Shown piece by piece: positions 16,525 to 24,652 of a stretch of DNA of 64,000 nt. Within the stretch, counting starts at the first letter, position 1; every line of letters starts with the position of its first letter. The notes beneath the pieces were generated by a model. That model was not told where the DNA came from, ran no database searches, and worked only from the letters and a program-made list of their open reading frames with translations. A program made the translations under genes and the position numbers. The stretch lies in assembly GCF_001598255.1 (NCBI RefSeq), contig NZ_BCYP01000013.1:62001-126000 (forward strand), in the 5' to 3' direction. Source of the stretch: Mitsuaria chitosanitabida ATCC BAA-476 = NBRC 102408 (GTDB lineage: Bacteria; Pseudomonadota; Gammaproteobacteria; Burkholderiales; Burkholderiaceae_C).

Positions 16525-16755
16525 TCAATGTAGCGCGAGGTTGAGCTGGTCCACCACCTCGGCCCAGTCGGCGTCCTGCAACAGCATGTCACGCAGGGCC
16601 CGGGACTGCTCCGGGGTCCAGAACGGCGCGTCGGCGACGGCGACATCGCCCGCCAGTGGCCGGTGGCGCTGGATGAAGGCCCGGATGTCGGCCTCCCCGG
16701 AGGGCAGGCCCAGTTGCGCGAAGAGTTCGGCGAAGGGGTGAACCGTGGATTCCAT
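16525..16755 (-). CDS. DUF2789 family protein
   Basis: A 76-residue protein (begins MESTVHPFAELFAQLGLPSG) matching the DUF2789 pattern: an F-x-x-L-F-x-Q-L-G-L-P start, then I-x-x-F-I-x-x-H-R-P, then A-PFWTPEQ-x-x-L-R-x-x-L-x-x-D-A-D-W. Function unknown. AAGGAG 6 nt before the ATG at 16755 supports the start. It is 64 bp upstream of the kinase gene on the same strand, so it may be co-transcribed with it. Confidence 0.8.
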   Translation of the reverse strand: MESTVHPFAELFAQLGLPSGEADIRAFIQRHRPLAGDVAVADAPFWTPEQSRALRDMLLQDADWAEVVDQLNLALH

Positions 16756-16893
16756 GTGACAACTCCTTGATCGATGAGGGGGCGCTCTCGCCCTTGCGGG
16801 GGACGAAGCGCACGACCCGTCGAAGGCTAACATCGCCGCCTCAAGCCTGCGGGATCGACAGGCGCGTGCAGGGCAATCGCGAGGGAGGTCGCA

Positions 16894-17673
16894 GTGGACA
16901 GCGCGAGATCGGCGCAGGGGAATGGACGCGGCGTGCCGCACCTGTCGGTCGACGGGGCGGCCCTGCGGCATTTCCACATCTGCGCGTTCTTCAACAGCCG
17001 CGAGGAAGAGGCGCAGGTGCTGGGGCCGTTCTATCGCGAGGCCTTCCGTCGGGGGGAACGCAACCTGCACCTGATGGCGCCCGGCGCCCTGGCGGCGCAC
17101 CGGGCCGCGCTCGCGGCGACGGGCATGGACGTGGCGGCCTGCGAGGCCTGCGGCCAGTTGGCCCTGGCGACCTGGCCGGTCGAGGACGGCCGGCCGCGTT
17201 TCGACGCGGAGGCCTGGCTGGAGGTGCTGGCGCGGGCGGCGGATCACCCGACGCCGCGGGAGCGGCCTCCGATCGACGATGCCCATGAACGCCATGCGCT
17301 CGCGGGGGCCGGCCAGCGCCTCGTGGCCCGCATGGACGCGGCGCTCGACGCCGGCGCGGATCCCATCGACCTGCTGATCTACGAGGCTCGCCTGAACGGC
17401 TTGGTGGACGGGCGTCAGTTGCCCACGATCTGCGTCTACGACCTGGCCCGGCTGGATGGCGCGACGATGATGGACCTGCTGCGCACGCACCCACTGACGC
17501 TCATCGGCGGGGTGCTGCGCGAGAATCCCTTCTTCACGCCGCCGGCCGAGATGTTGCGCGAGCTGTCCGCCCGCCGCGTCAGCGGTCGGCGGCGCGGCCT
17601 GCCGGCTCCGGGTGCCGTCCCGGCGCAGTCCTCGAACCTTCCCAATCGCGTGTCGGCCCGGCCGGCGCGCTGA
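16894..17673 (+). CDS. MEDS-domain sensory protein
   Basis: A 259-residue soluble protein starting at a GTG with GGGAGG 6 nt upstream. Residues 25-210 fit the MEDS (methanogen/methylotroph DcmR sensory) domain: HFHICAFFNSREEEAQVLGP, then RNLHLMAP, ATWPVEDGRPRFD, LIYEARLN and TICVYDLARL. The C-terminal tail is a disordered Arg/Pro stretch. MEDS domains are thought to sense small organic signals and are often linked to kinases. Here the hybrid kinase gene starts 10 bp after its stop, so the two very likely work in one pathway. It lacks a kinase or HTH of its own. Confidence 0.8.
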   Translation: MDSARSAQGNGRGVPHLSVDGAALRHFHICAFFNSREEEAQVLGPFYREAFRRGERNLHLMAPGALAAHRAALAATGMDVAACEACGQLALATWPVEDGRPRFDAEAWLEVLARAADHPTPRERPPIDDAHERHALAGAGQRLVARMDAALDAGADPIDLLIYEARLNGLVDGRQLPTICVYDLARLDGATMMDLLRTHPLTLIGGVLRENPFFTPPAEMLRELSARRVSGRRRGLPAPGAVPAQSSNLPNRVSARPAR

Positions 17674-17683
17674 GCCATCGACG

Positions 17684-19288
17684 ATGTCCCGAGAAAGAGA
17701 GCCGTCCGCCGCCGACCAGGCGCTGCGCGACCTGATGGGCCTGCTGGCGCTGCCCGCGCTGTGGGTGGGCCGCGACGCGGCCACCGTGCTGCAGCTGACC
17801 ACCGAGGCCGTGAACCGCATCGTCGGCACGGCCGTGTGCCTGGTGCACGCGCCGCTGGTGCCGGACGCCATGCCCAGCACCTTGCTGCACCTGGGCGGTG
17901 TGCGCATCGGCCACGAGGCCTGGACCGACTTCATCCAGACCTGCCGCCAGATGCCGGACTCGGCGGAGACCGCGCTGCCGCTGGAGTCGCCGATGGGCAC
18001 GCTGCGCGTCGTGCGGCTCTACCTGGGCCCGGCGGGTCGGGCCGGCAGCCTGTGGTTCGGGTCCTCGCGCCCGGACTTCCCCTCCCAGCACCAGAGCGCC
18101 TTCATGCGCGCCGCGGCGACCCTGGCCGCCACGGGCCTGCACGCCGCGCGGCTGGACCATGAGCGCGAGCGCGCCGCCAGCGCCAAGGACGAGTTCCTGG
18201 CCATGCTGGGCCATGAACTGCGCAATCCGCTGGCGCCGATCTCGACCGCCTTGCACCTGATCCGTTTGCAGACCGGCGGCCTGTCGCGCGAGCACGAGAT
18301 CATCGAGCGCCAAGTCGGCCATCTGTCCAAGCTGGTCGACGACCTGCTGGACATCACGCGCATCACGCGCGGCAAGATCGAGCTGGCGCGCGAGCCGGTG
18401 GACGTGCAGGTCCTGCTCACCGAGGCGATCGAGAGCGTCAGCCCGCTGCTGGAGGAGCGCAATCACCTGCTGCAGGTCCATTGCGACGTCGGGCCGGAGT
18501 TGCGCCTGGTGGGCGATCGGGCGCGCTTGCGTCAGGTGGTGGTCAATCTGCTGAGCAACGCGGCCAAGTACACGCCGACCAATGGCGAGATCCGCGTGTC
18601 CGCGCAGGCCGAGGGCGAATCGCTGGTGATCGAGGTCGAGGACAACGGCGCCGGCATCGACGCCGCGATGCTGCCGCGCGTGTTCGAGCTCTTCGAGCAG
18701 GGGTCGACCACGCTGGAGCGCTCCAAGGGCGGCCTGGGCATCGGCCTGGCGATCGTCAAGCAGCTGGTCGAGATGCATCACGGCCAGGTCGCGGTGCACA
18801 GCGCCGGCGCGGGGCAGGGCGCGCGCTTCCGCATCATGCTGCCGGCCGAGCTGCAGCAGGTCGCGCCGGTGCCCGACCCGGCCGTGCCCGCGCTGGACAC
18901 GCTGCCGCCCGCCCAGGGCCGCGTGCTGGTGGTCGACGACAACCGCGACGCGGCCGAGACCCTGGGGCTGGCGCTGCGCTATTCCGGCTACGACGTGGTG
19001 ACGACGACCTTGCCGCAGGAGGCGCTGGACCGGGTCCGCGCGACCCCGTTCGACGCGGCGGTGCTGGACATCGGCATGCCGGTGATCGACGGGTACGAAC
19101 TGGCCGCGCTGATCCGGCGCGAGCTCGGTGTCGACGCGCCACGGCTGATCGCGCTGACCGGTTACGGGCAGGCCTCGGACCGTGCCAAGGCGCTGTCCAG
19201 CGGCTTCGACGAGCACATGGTCAAGCCCATCGACCTGGACCAGCTGGCCCGCACGCTGGAACGACTCATCCGCATAGAGGCCAGATGA
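17684..19288 (+). CDS. Hybrid histidine kinase with C-terminal receiver
   Basis: A 534-residue cytoplasmic hybrid kinase. An N-terminal GAF-like region (about residues 15-150) is followed by HisKA with H177 (LGHELRNPLAPI), HATPase (N-box VVNLLSNAAKYT, G1 VEDNGAGID, G2 GGLGIGLAIV) and a receiver with acidic DDN, D462 (VLDIGMPVIDG) and a conserved Lys (MVKPID). The start at 17684 is 10 bp after the MEDS gene stop, so the genes are probably one operon. No membrane helix is seen, so the input is likely intracellular or delivered by the MEDS protein (inference). Confidence 0.88.
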   Translation: MSREREPSAADQALRDLMGLLALPALWVGRDAATVLQLTTEAVNRIVGTAVCLVHAPLVPDAMPSTLLHLGGVRIGHEAWTDFIQTCRQMPDSAETALPLESPMGTLRVVRLYLGPAGRAGSLWFGSSRPDFPSQHQSAFMRAAATLAATGLHAARLDHERERAASAKDEFLAMLGHELRNPLAPISTALHLIRLQTGGLSREHEIIERQVGHLSKLVDDLLDITRITRGKIELAREPVDVQVLLTEAIESVSPLLEERNHLLQVHCDVGPELRLVGDRARLRQVVVNLLSNAAKYTPTNGEIRVSAQAEGESLVIEVEDNGAGIDAAMLPRVFELFEQGSTTLERSKGGLGIGLAIVKQLVEMHHGQVAVHSAGAGQGARFRIMLPAELQQVAPVPDPAVPALDTLPPAQGRVLVVDDNRDAAETLGLALRYSGYDVVTTTLPQEALDRVRATPFDAAVLDIGMPVIDGYELAALIRRELGVDAPRLIALTGYGQASDRAKALSSGFDEHMVKPIDLDQLARTLERLIRIEAR

Positions 19289-19338
19289 CCGCCGGTCCCC
19301 GGGAGGTGCGCGGATTCATTTCATAGAATCTGACCCCG

Positions 19339-20151
19339 ATGACCGCAACGCCAGGCACTTCCCCGACCGCGCCCGTTCCCTCGCACATCGCGATCCTGGA
19401 CGACGAGCCCGACATCACCCAGCTGCTGGCCGGGTATCTGGGCTCGCACGGCTTCCGCACGACGCAGCTGCACAGCGGGCGCGCGCTGATGGCGCTGATG
19501 ACGGCGGACACGCCCGACCTGGTGCTGCTGGACCTGGGCCTGCCGGGCGAGGACGGCTTCGTCATCGCCCGCCAGCTGCGCGAGCACTGGCGCTGCGGCC
19601 TGGTCATCGTCACCGGCCGCGGCGACGCGGTCGACAAGGTCGTCGGCCTGGAGGTCGGTGCCGATGACTACGTGACCAAGCCCTTCGACCTGCGCGAGCT
19701 CGTCGCCCGCGTGAAGGCCGTGCTGCGGCGTCTGGCGCCCGAGCCCGGTGCCGCCGCCCCCGCGCCCGCGCTGGTCGCGTCGCCGGCCCCGGTCGACGCG
19801 GTGCACGACCTTTCCGCTGGCCGCGAGTGCCTGCACTTCGAGGGCTGGACCGTCGACGTCGCGGCGCGGCGCGTGGTCGGGCCGGATGGCGTCGAGGTCG
19901 CCCTGACCACCGGCGAGTTCGACCTGCTGCTCACCTTCCTGCAGCACCCGGGCCGGGTGCTGTCGCGCGACTTCCTGCTGGAGCAGACCCGCGGCCGCGA
20001 GTCCGCGCCCTTCGACCGCACGATCGACGTGCAGGTCGGGCGGCTGCGCCGCAAGCTCGGCGCCGAGCAGGGCGAGGGTCTCTGGATCAAGTCGGTGCGG
20101 GGCGCCGGCTACCTTTTCGTGCCGAGGGTGACCTCGACGCTGTCGGTCTGA
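19339..20151 (+). CDS. OmpR/PhoB-family response regulator
   Basis: A 270-residue regulator. The receiver (residues 15-135) has the acidic DDE, D65 (LLDLGLPGEDG) and Lys in VTKPFD. A 35-residue Ala/Pro linker follows, then a winged-helix effector domain (about 165-265; LTTGEFDLLLTFLQHPGRVL, TIDVQVGRLRRKLG, IKSVRGAGYLF). It lies 50 bp after the hybrid kinase gene and 7 bp before the second hybrid kinase gene, so three signalling genes form a cluster. No clear ribosome site precedes the ATG. Confidence 0.9.
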   Translation: MTATPGTSPTAPVPSHIAILDDEPDITQLLAGYLGSHGFRTTQLHSGRALMALMTADTPDLVLLDLGLPGEDGFVIARQLREHWRCGLVIVTGRGDAVDKVVGLEVGADDYVTKPFDLRELVARVKAVLRRLAPEPGAAAPAPALVASPAPVDAVHDLSAGRECLHFEGWTVDVAARRVVGPDGVEVALTTGEFDLLLTFLQHPGRVLSRDFLLEQTRGRESAPFDRTIDVQVGRLRRKLGAEQGEGLWIKSVRGAGYLFVPRVTSTLSV

Positions 20152-20158
20152 GGTCCGC

Positions 20159-22306
20159 ATGAGCGCGCCGAACTGGCCCCCGGGCATCGACGATGCCGCC
20201 ATCTTCCGCGCGCTGTTCGCGGCTTCGCCCGACGGGCTGGTGCTGGTCGACGACGCCGGCGTGATCCGCCTGGCCAATCCCACCGCGGAGCAACTGCTGG
20301 GCTATTCGCGCGAGGAACTGGTCGGCGCGTCGATCGAGATGCTGGTGCCGGACAGCATCCGGCCCCGTCACGCGCAGTACCGCGAGGCCTACGGCAGGGC
20401 GCCGCGCTCGCGCCCGATGGGCGGCACGACGATGGACCTGGTGGCGCGCCGCAAGGACGGCTCGGAGACCATGGTCGAGATCGCGCTCAGTCCGCTGCAG
20501 CCGCTGGGGCTGCCCTATGTGATGGCGTCCATCCGCGGCGTGGCCGAGTACCCGCGCGTGCGGCAGGCACTGCAGCGCGCCCGTTACAGCGAGCACCTGG
20601 CCCAGCTGGGCCGCATCGCGGTCGATTCGCTCGACCCGCAGGAGGTGCTGCGGCAGGTGCCGTCCATCGCCGCGCAGGCGCTGGAGGCGGACCTGGCGAT
20701 CGTGTTCCTGCTCGACGCCGGCCGGACCACCCTGCGCGTGGTTGGCGGCGTCGGTCTGCTGGACGAGGAGCCCGTCGGCACGCTGGTGCCGGGCAGCCCG
20801 GACACGCCGCAGGGCTTCGTGCTGGCGCAAGGGCGGCCGGTGGTGGTCGAGGACTACGGCACCGAGTCGCGCTTCGTCGTCCCCGAGGCCTATCGCCGCG
20901 CGGGGCTGGTGTCGGCGCTGTCGGTGCCCTTGTCGGACCGCGGCCGGCCGGTTGGCACGCTGGCGGTGCGCTCGCGCCAGCCCAAGCGCTTCGGCGACGC
21001 GGAACTGCGCTTCCTGGAATCGGTCGCCAACCTGCTCGGCACCTGCCTGCAGCGCGCGCAGACCGAGGAGGCGCTGCACCACTCCCAGCGGCTGGAGACG
21101 GTGGGGCAACTGACCGGCGGCATCGCGCACGACTTCAACAATCTGCTCACGGTGATCCAGGGCAACCTGCAGGTGCTCGCGGACCTGCCCGCGGTTGCCG
21201 GCGACAGCTTCGCGCCGCAGATGGTGGCCGCGGCGACGCGCGCCTCCCGGCGCGGCGCGGAGCTGACGGGCAAGCTGCTGGCGTTCTCGCGCCGGCAGAT
21301 GCTGCAACCGGCGAGCGTGGATGTCGGCGCGATGATCCGCTCGCTGGCCGACATGCTGCGGCGCACGCTCGACCAGCGCATCCGCATCCGCATCGAGGTC
21401 GCGGCCGATTGCCCCGATGTCCTCGCCGATCCGGCCCAGCTGGAATCGGCGCTGCTCAACATCGCGATCAACGCGCGCGACGCGATGCCCGAAGGCGGCA
21501 CGCTGGACTTCGAGGCGGCGCCGCTGGCGGCGATCCCGCCCGAGCTGGGGCGGGAGCTGGAGGAGGATGAACGGGCCGCCGCGGATCCTTCCCTGCCCGG
21601 CGCGACGCGCTACGTGCGCATCGCCATCAGCGACAGCGGCAGCGGCATGTCGGACGAGGTCAAGGAGCGGGCCTTCGAGCCCTTCTTCACGACCAAGCAG
21701 ACCGGGCGCGGGACCGGTCTGGGCCTGAGCACGGTCTATGGTTTCGCGCGTCAGTCGCGCGGCGCGGTGGGCATCGACAGCGTGTCCGGTCGAGGCACGA
21801 CCTTGACGCTGATCCTGCCGCAGCCGCCTCGGGCGCCGGTCGCCGCCGAGGTCGCCGAGCCCCAGGCCGACGCCTTGACCGCCGGCCTGCGGGTGCTGCT
21901 GGTGGAGGACGATGCGGAAGTGCGCGCGGTCGCGCGGCGATTCCTGTCGGACCTGCGCTGCGTGGTCGTCGCCTGCGCCAGCGGCGAGGAGGCCCTGCGC
22001 TACCTCGAGGAGGTCGCGGCGCGGGCCGAGCACGGGGAGCGCGAGGGCGCCGACTCGGCCGCCAATGCCGAAGGCCTGCCGCATCTGCTGCTCAGCGACA
22101 TCGCGCTGGGCGCGGGCATGCGCGGGACCGAGCTCGCGCAGCGGGTGCATCAGGGCTGGCCGGAGATCGCGGTGCTGCTGATGTCGGGCTTCTCGGTGGA
22201 GCTGCTGGCCAGCGGGCCGGAAGCGGCGCTGGGCTGGGAGCTGCTGCCCAAGCCCTACACGCGGGCCGACCTGGCGCGCGCGATCGGGAAGGTGCTCGCG
22301 CGCTGA
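20159..22306 (+). CDS. PAS-GAF hybrid histidine kinase with receiver
   Basis: A 715-residue soluble hybrid kinase. A PAS domain (about residues 14-125; LVDDAGVIRLANPTAEQLLG) is followed by a GAF domain (about 150-300; LSVPLSDRGRPVGTLAV), HisKA with H324 (GGIAHDFNNLL), HATPase (N-box LLNIAINARDAM, ISDSGSGM, GTGLGLSTVYG) and a receiver with LLVEDDAEV, D647 (LLSDIALG) and LPKPY. No membrane segments. PAS plus GAF in the cytoplasm suggests sensing of redox state, gas or small ligands. The gene is followed by the convergent Crp/Fnr regulator gene. Confidence 0.9.
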   Translation: MSAPNWPPGIDDAAIFRALFAASPDGLVLVDDAGVIRLANPTAEQLLGYSREELVGASIEMLVPDSIRPRHAQYREAYGRAPRSRPMGGTTMDLVARRKDGSETMVEIALSPLQPLGLPYVMASIRGVAEYPRVRQALQRARYSEHLAQLGRIAVDSLDPQEVLRQVPSIAAQALEADLAIVFLLDAGRTTLRVVGGVGLLDEEPVGTLVPGSPDTPQGFVLAQGRPVVVEDYGTESRFVVPEAYRRAGLVSALSVPLSDRGRPVGTLAVRSRQPKRFGDAELRFLESVANLLGTCLQRAQTEEALHHSQRLETVGQLTGGIAHDFNNLLTVIQGNLQVLADLPAVAGDSFAPQMVAAATRASRRGAELTGKLLAFSRRQMLQPASVDVGAMIRSLADMLRRTLDQRIRIRIEVAADCPDVLADPAQLESALLNIAINARDAMPEGGTLDFEAAPLAAIPPELGRELEEDERAAADPSLPGATRYVRIAISDSGSGMSDEVKERAFEPFFTTKQTGRGTGLGLSTVYGFARQSRGAVGIDSVSGRGTTLTLILPQPPRAPVAAEVAEPQADALTAGLRVLLVEDDAEVRAVARRFLSDLRCVVVACASGEEALRYLEEVAARAEHGEREGADSAANAEGLPHLLLSDIALGAGMRGTELAQRVHQGWPEIAVLLMSGFSVELLASGPEAALGWELLPKPYTRADLARAIGKVLAR

Positions 22307-22331
22307 GCGGGACGCGCGTCCCGCGGTCCGC

Positions 22332-23264
22332 TCATTGCACCGGGAGGTGGTCGTCGTCGGACATGGAGCCGCCGATCACGAAGTCCTCCAGCCGGGCCAG
22401 GCTCGGGATCGAGATCTGGCGGCGGCCCCGCTCGCCGAAGCGGATCAGGCCCAGGCGGCTCAGCTTGGACAGGCAGCGGCTGACGGTTTCCAGCGTCATG
22501 CCCAGGTAGTTGCCCAGGTCGGCGCGGGTCATGCGCAGGGTCAGCTCGTCGGCGCGCAGGCCGCGCTGGTTCATGCTGCGGGCCCAGCTGCACAGGAAGG
22601 CCGCCACGCGCGCCAGCGAGGCCAGCGTGCAGACCGACATCAGGGACTGGCGCTCATGGACGATCTCGGCGCTCATCGCCTCGTGCACGACGGCCATCAG
22701 CTCGGGGTGGCGGGCGCAGGCGGCGGTCAGAGTGTCGTAGGGGATCACCGAGATGTTGCCGGTGTCCATGGCCACGGCGTCGCAGGGATGACGGCCGTTG
22801 CCGATGCCGCTGAAGCCCAGCCAGTCGCCGCGGAACTTCAGGCTCACGATCTGCTCGCGGCCATCCAGGCTGCGGCTCACCAGCTTGAAGGCGCCGGCAT
22901 TGATCAGGTAGACGGTGTTGAAGGGTTGGGCGGCGCGGAAGATCACGTCGCCGGCGCGCACGACCTTGGCGGTCGGCTGGACCAGGTCGCGGATGATGTG
23001 CATCACTTCGAGCATGCGCTGCTGGGGGTCACGCGGCGCGCCGCGGGTGTAGCTGGAGGGGAGCTCGTGGACGGGCGTCGGGCCGATGTGCAGCAGGTCC
23101 GGCGGGATCAGGCCGGCGACGTCGGTCGGACGCTGGAGGCCGGCCTTGACGGACAGGGCGCCGGACGGGGCGGACGCAATGCGCGGGCGGCCGGCCGGGG
23201 CATTGCGCAGTCGATCGCGGGGCAGGTCGTTGGAAACCGGGGCGGAGGCGATGGCGCTGTGCAT
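22332..23264 (-). CDS. Crp/Fnr-family transcriptional regulator lacking the Fnr cysteine cluster
   Basis: A 310-residue regulator. A long N-terminal extension (about 80 residues, Pro/Ala/Arg-rich) is followed by a cyclic-nucleotide-binding fold (AGDVIFRAAQPFNTVYLINAGAFKLV, LKFRGDWLGFSGIGNGRHPCDAVA), a long dimer helix, and a Crp-type HTH (MTRADLGNYLGMTLETVSRCLSKL). The recognition helix E-T-V-S-R is that of Fnr/FixK-type proteins that read TTGAT-N4-ATCAA. The N-terminal cysteines needed for an iron-sulfur cluster are absent, so oxygen sensing by a cluster is unlikely. A matching box lies at 23435-23448, upstream of the divergent gene. Confidence 0.88.
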   Translation of the reverse strand: MHSAIASAPVSNDLPRDRLRNAPAGRPRIASAPSGALSVKAGLQRPTDVAGLIPPDLLHIGPTPVHELPSSYTRGAPRDPQQRMLEVMHIIRDLVQPTAKVVRAGDVIFRAAQPFNTVYLINAGAFKLVSRSLDGREQIVSLKFRGDWLGFSGIGNGRHPCDAVAMDTGNISVIPYDTLTAACARHPELMAVVHEAMSAEIVHERQSLMSVCTLASLARVAAFLCSWARSMNQRGLRADELTLRMTRADLGNYLGMTLETVSRCLSKLSRLGLIRFGERGRRQISIPSLARLEDFVIGGSMSDDDHLPVQ

Positions 23265-23434
23265 GGTGGGTCTCGTCGTTGAAAGGTTGATCGAATCCTA
23301 GGAATCGCCCGCAAATGCAGCGCCAATCCTTGACATCGGTCGGCAACAGTCGGTGAACCCTTGGTGACGGTTCAGTAACGAGCCCTCGACTTGCACAGAT
23401 CGCGTCCGCCGTGGCGGTGCTCCCGGCGCGAGGC

Positions 23435-23448
23435 TTGACATGGATCAA
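23435..23448 (+). promoter_or_regulatory. FNR/FixK-type box with class II promoter geometry
   Basis: TTGAC-ATGG-ATCAA differs from the FNR consensus TTGAT-N4-ATCAA at one base. A possible -10 element, TAGTCT, lies at 23470-23475, which puts the box centre about 41 bp before the expected transcription start, the standard class II activator position. The box is 39 bp before the ATG at 23488, so the transcript would have almost no leader. Confidence 0.6.
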
Positions 23449-23487
23449 CCCCGGACAACGCGAAGCCACTAGTCTGCGACGCTCATC

Positions 23488-23940
23488 ATGATGTCCGCCG
23501 CTCCCTCGCCGATGCCCCAACCGAAGTTCCCTCCGGCACCACCGCCTCAACCCCCAGCACGGCCGCCCGCGCCGGCGCCCTGGACGCGGGCGGCGCCGCT
23601 GCGCGGGATCTCGCTGGGGTTGGTGTGCGCGGACGCGGAGGCCCCCGCCGCTCGGTTGTTCCGCGACGCGGCGCAGGACCTGGGCGCGCAGGTGACGGTG
23701 CTGGACCCCGCGCGGATCACGGGCGGGGGGGCGCTGGACAGTGTGGGGCGCTTGCTGGGGCGGCTCTACGGGGCGATCGAATGCCAGGGGCTGGCGCCCG
23801 CGCTGGTGCGCGCGCTGTCCGAGGCGACGCCCGTGCCCGTCTTCGACGGACTCGCCGCGGCCGGCGCGACCTCGTCGGTGCTGGAGCGGGACCGGCAACT
23901 GCGAGCGGTGCAGACGGCGCTGCTGGCCGCCTTGCGCTGA
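23488..23940 (+). CDS. Miniature transcarbamylase-like protein (OTCase N-domain fragment)
   Basis: A 150-residue protein: a Pro-rich N-terminal stretch (residues 1-35), then a segment that parallels the carbamoyl-phosphate domain of ornithine transcarbamylase. LRGISLGLVCAD matches L-x-G-K-x-x-A-L-I-F-E, AAQDLGAQVTVLDP matches the A-x-x-x-GA-x-VT-x-L-x-P strand, LGRLYGAIECQG matches LGRMYDGIQYRG, and VPVFDGLA matches VPVWNGLT. The carbamoyl-phosphate loop S-T-R-T-R and H-P-T-Q are absent, and the ornithine-binding half is missing, so catalysis is not expected. The start is uncertain (ATG 23488, 23491 or 23512); none has a clear ribosome site. An FNR-type box precedes it. Confidence 0.6.
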   Translation: MMSAAPSPMPQPKFPPAPPPQPPARPPAPAPWTRAAPLRGISLGLVCADAEAPAARLFRDAAQDLGAQVTVLDPARITGGGALDSVGRLLGRLYGAIECQGLAPALVRALSEATPVPVFDGLAAAGATSSVLERDRQLRAVQTALLAALR

Positions 23941-23944
23941 GGAC

Positions 23945-23975
23945 GTCCGGAGGCGCCAGGCGGCGCGCTCCGGAC
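23945..23975. terminator. Hairpin terminator between convergent genes
   Basis: GTCCGGAGGCGCC (23945-23957) pairs with GGCGC-G-CTCCGGAC (23962-23975), with one bulged G and a 4-nt loop. It sits in the 43-bp gap between the mini-transcarbamylase gene and the convergent DUF4142 gene, so it may end both transcripts. Confidence 0.65.
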
Positions 23976-23983
23976 CCGTGTCC

Positions 23984-24577
23984 TCACTTCTTCTTGTCGG
24001 CGGCCCGGGTGGTCTTCTCCAGGGCCTGCGCGTCCTGCAAATGCTGCTGCAACGTCGGCAGCATCTTGACGGCCCAGGCCTTGACGTCGGCGTCCTTGGC
24101 GTCCGTGGAGGCCTTGGTGAAGAGCTTCACCGCGTCCTTGTGGGCGCTGACCTGGCCCTCGGCGTAATGGTGGTCGAAGCTGGTCCCGTCGCGTTGCTCC
24201 AGGACCTTGAGCTTGCCCTTCTGCATCATCGACGCGTCGGCGGGGAGCTTCACGCCCTTGGCCACGGCCAGCGACTGCAGGTCGGAGTCGGCCTGCTTGT
24301 GCTGATCGATCATCTTCTGCGCGAAGGACTTGACGTCCGCGCTGCTGCCCTTGGTGACGGCGATGTTGGCGGCATTGATCTCGGCGAAATTGGCCTCGGC
24401 GGCGTCCTTCAGGAAGCTGCTGTCCGCGTGCGCGACCTTGGCCCCGGAGGCCGGCGTGGCCGCGGGCATGGTGGCCTGGGCCGAGGCGGCGCCAGCGGCG
24501 AGACAGCCGCCGACGGCCAGGACGATCGCGGCGAGGGCGGGCGCGCGACGGACGCGCGAGGAGGTGTTGACGGTCAT
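23984..24577 (-). CDS. DUF4142 periplasmic protein
   Basis: A 197-residue exported protein with a signal peptide (about 33 residues, ending AASAQA). The DUF4142 ferritin-like helical domain follows: SSFLKDAAEANFAEINAANIA, VKSFAQKMIDQHKQADSDL, FDHHYAEGQVSAHKDAVKLF, and a final helix LPTLQQHLQDAQAL. The conserved His/Asp pairs are typical of the family. Members are periplasmic, linked to envelope stress in some species, with unsettled biochemistry. The C-terminus is a Lys-rich tail. Confidence 0.85.
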   Translation of the reverse strand: MTVNTSSRVRRAPALAAIVLAVGGCLAAGAASAQATMPAATPASGAKVAHADSSFLKDAAEANFAEINAANIAVTKGSSADVKSFAQKMIDQHKQADSDLQSLAVAKGVKLPADASMMQKGKLKVLEQRDGTSFDHHYAEGQVSAHKDAVKLFTKASTDAKDADVKAWAVKMLPTLQQHLQDAQALEKTTRAADKKK

Positions 24578-24652
24578 GAAGGCACTCCGTGAAGTGGGTG
24601 ATGCCTCCTGGTCAGCAATCGCGGTGCCCGCGTCCCGCCGGGCCGTCGCGCC

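Noticed and set aside
14217-16544. A 775-residue plus-strand ORF across the histidine kinase gene
   Set aside because: Gln/Arg/Gly/Val-rich antisense frame; the minus strand has clear HisKA_3 and HATPase motifs and a good ribosome site.
20087-22150. A 687-residue minus-strand ORF opposite the PAS-GAF kinase
   Set aside because: Shadow of a GC-rich coding gene; no motif, and the plus strand encodes all kinase boxes in order.
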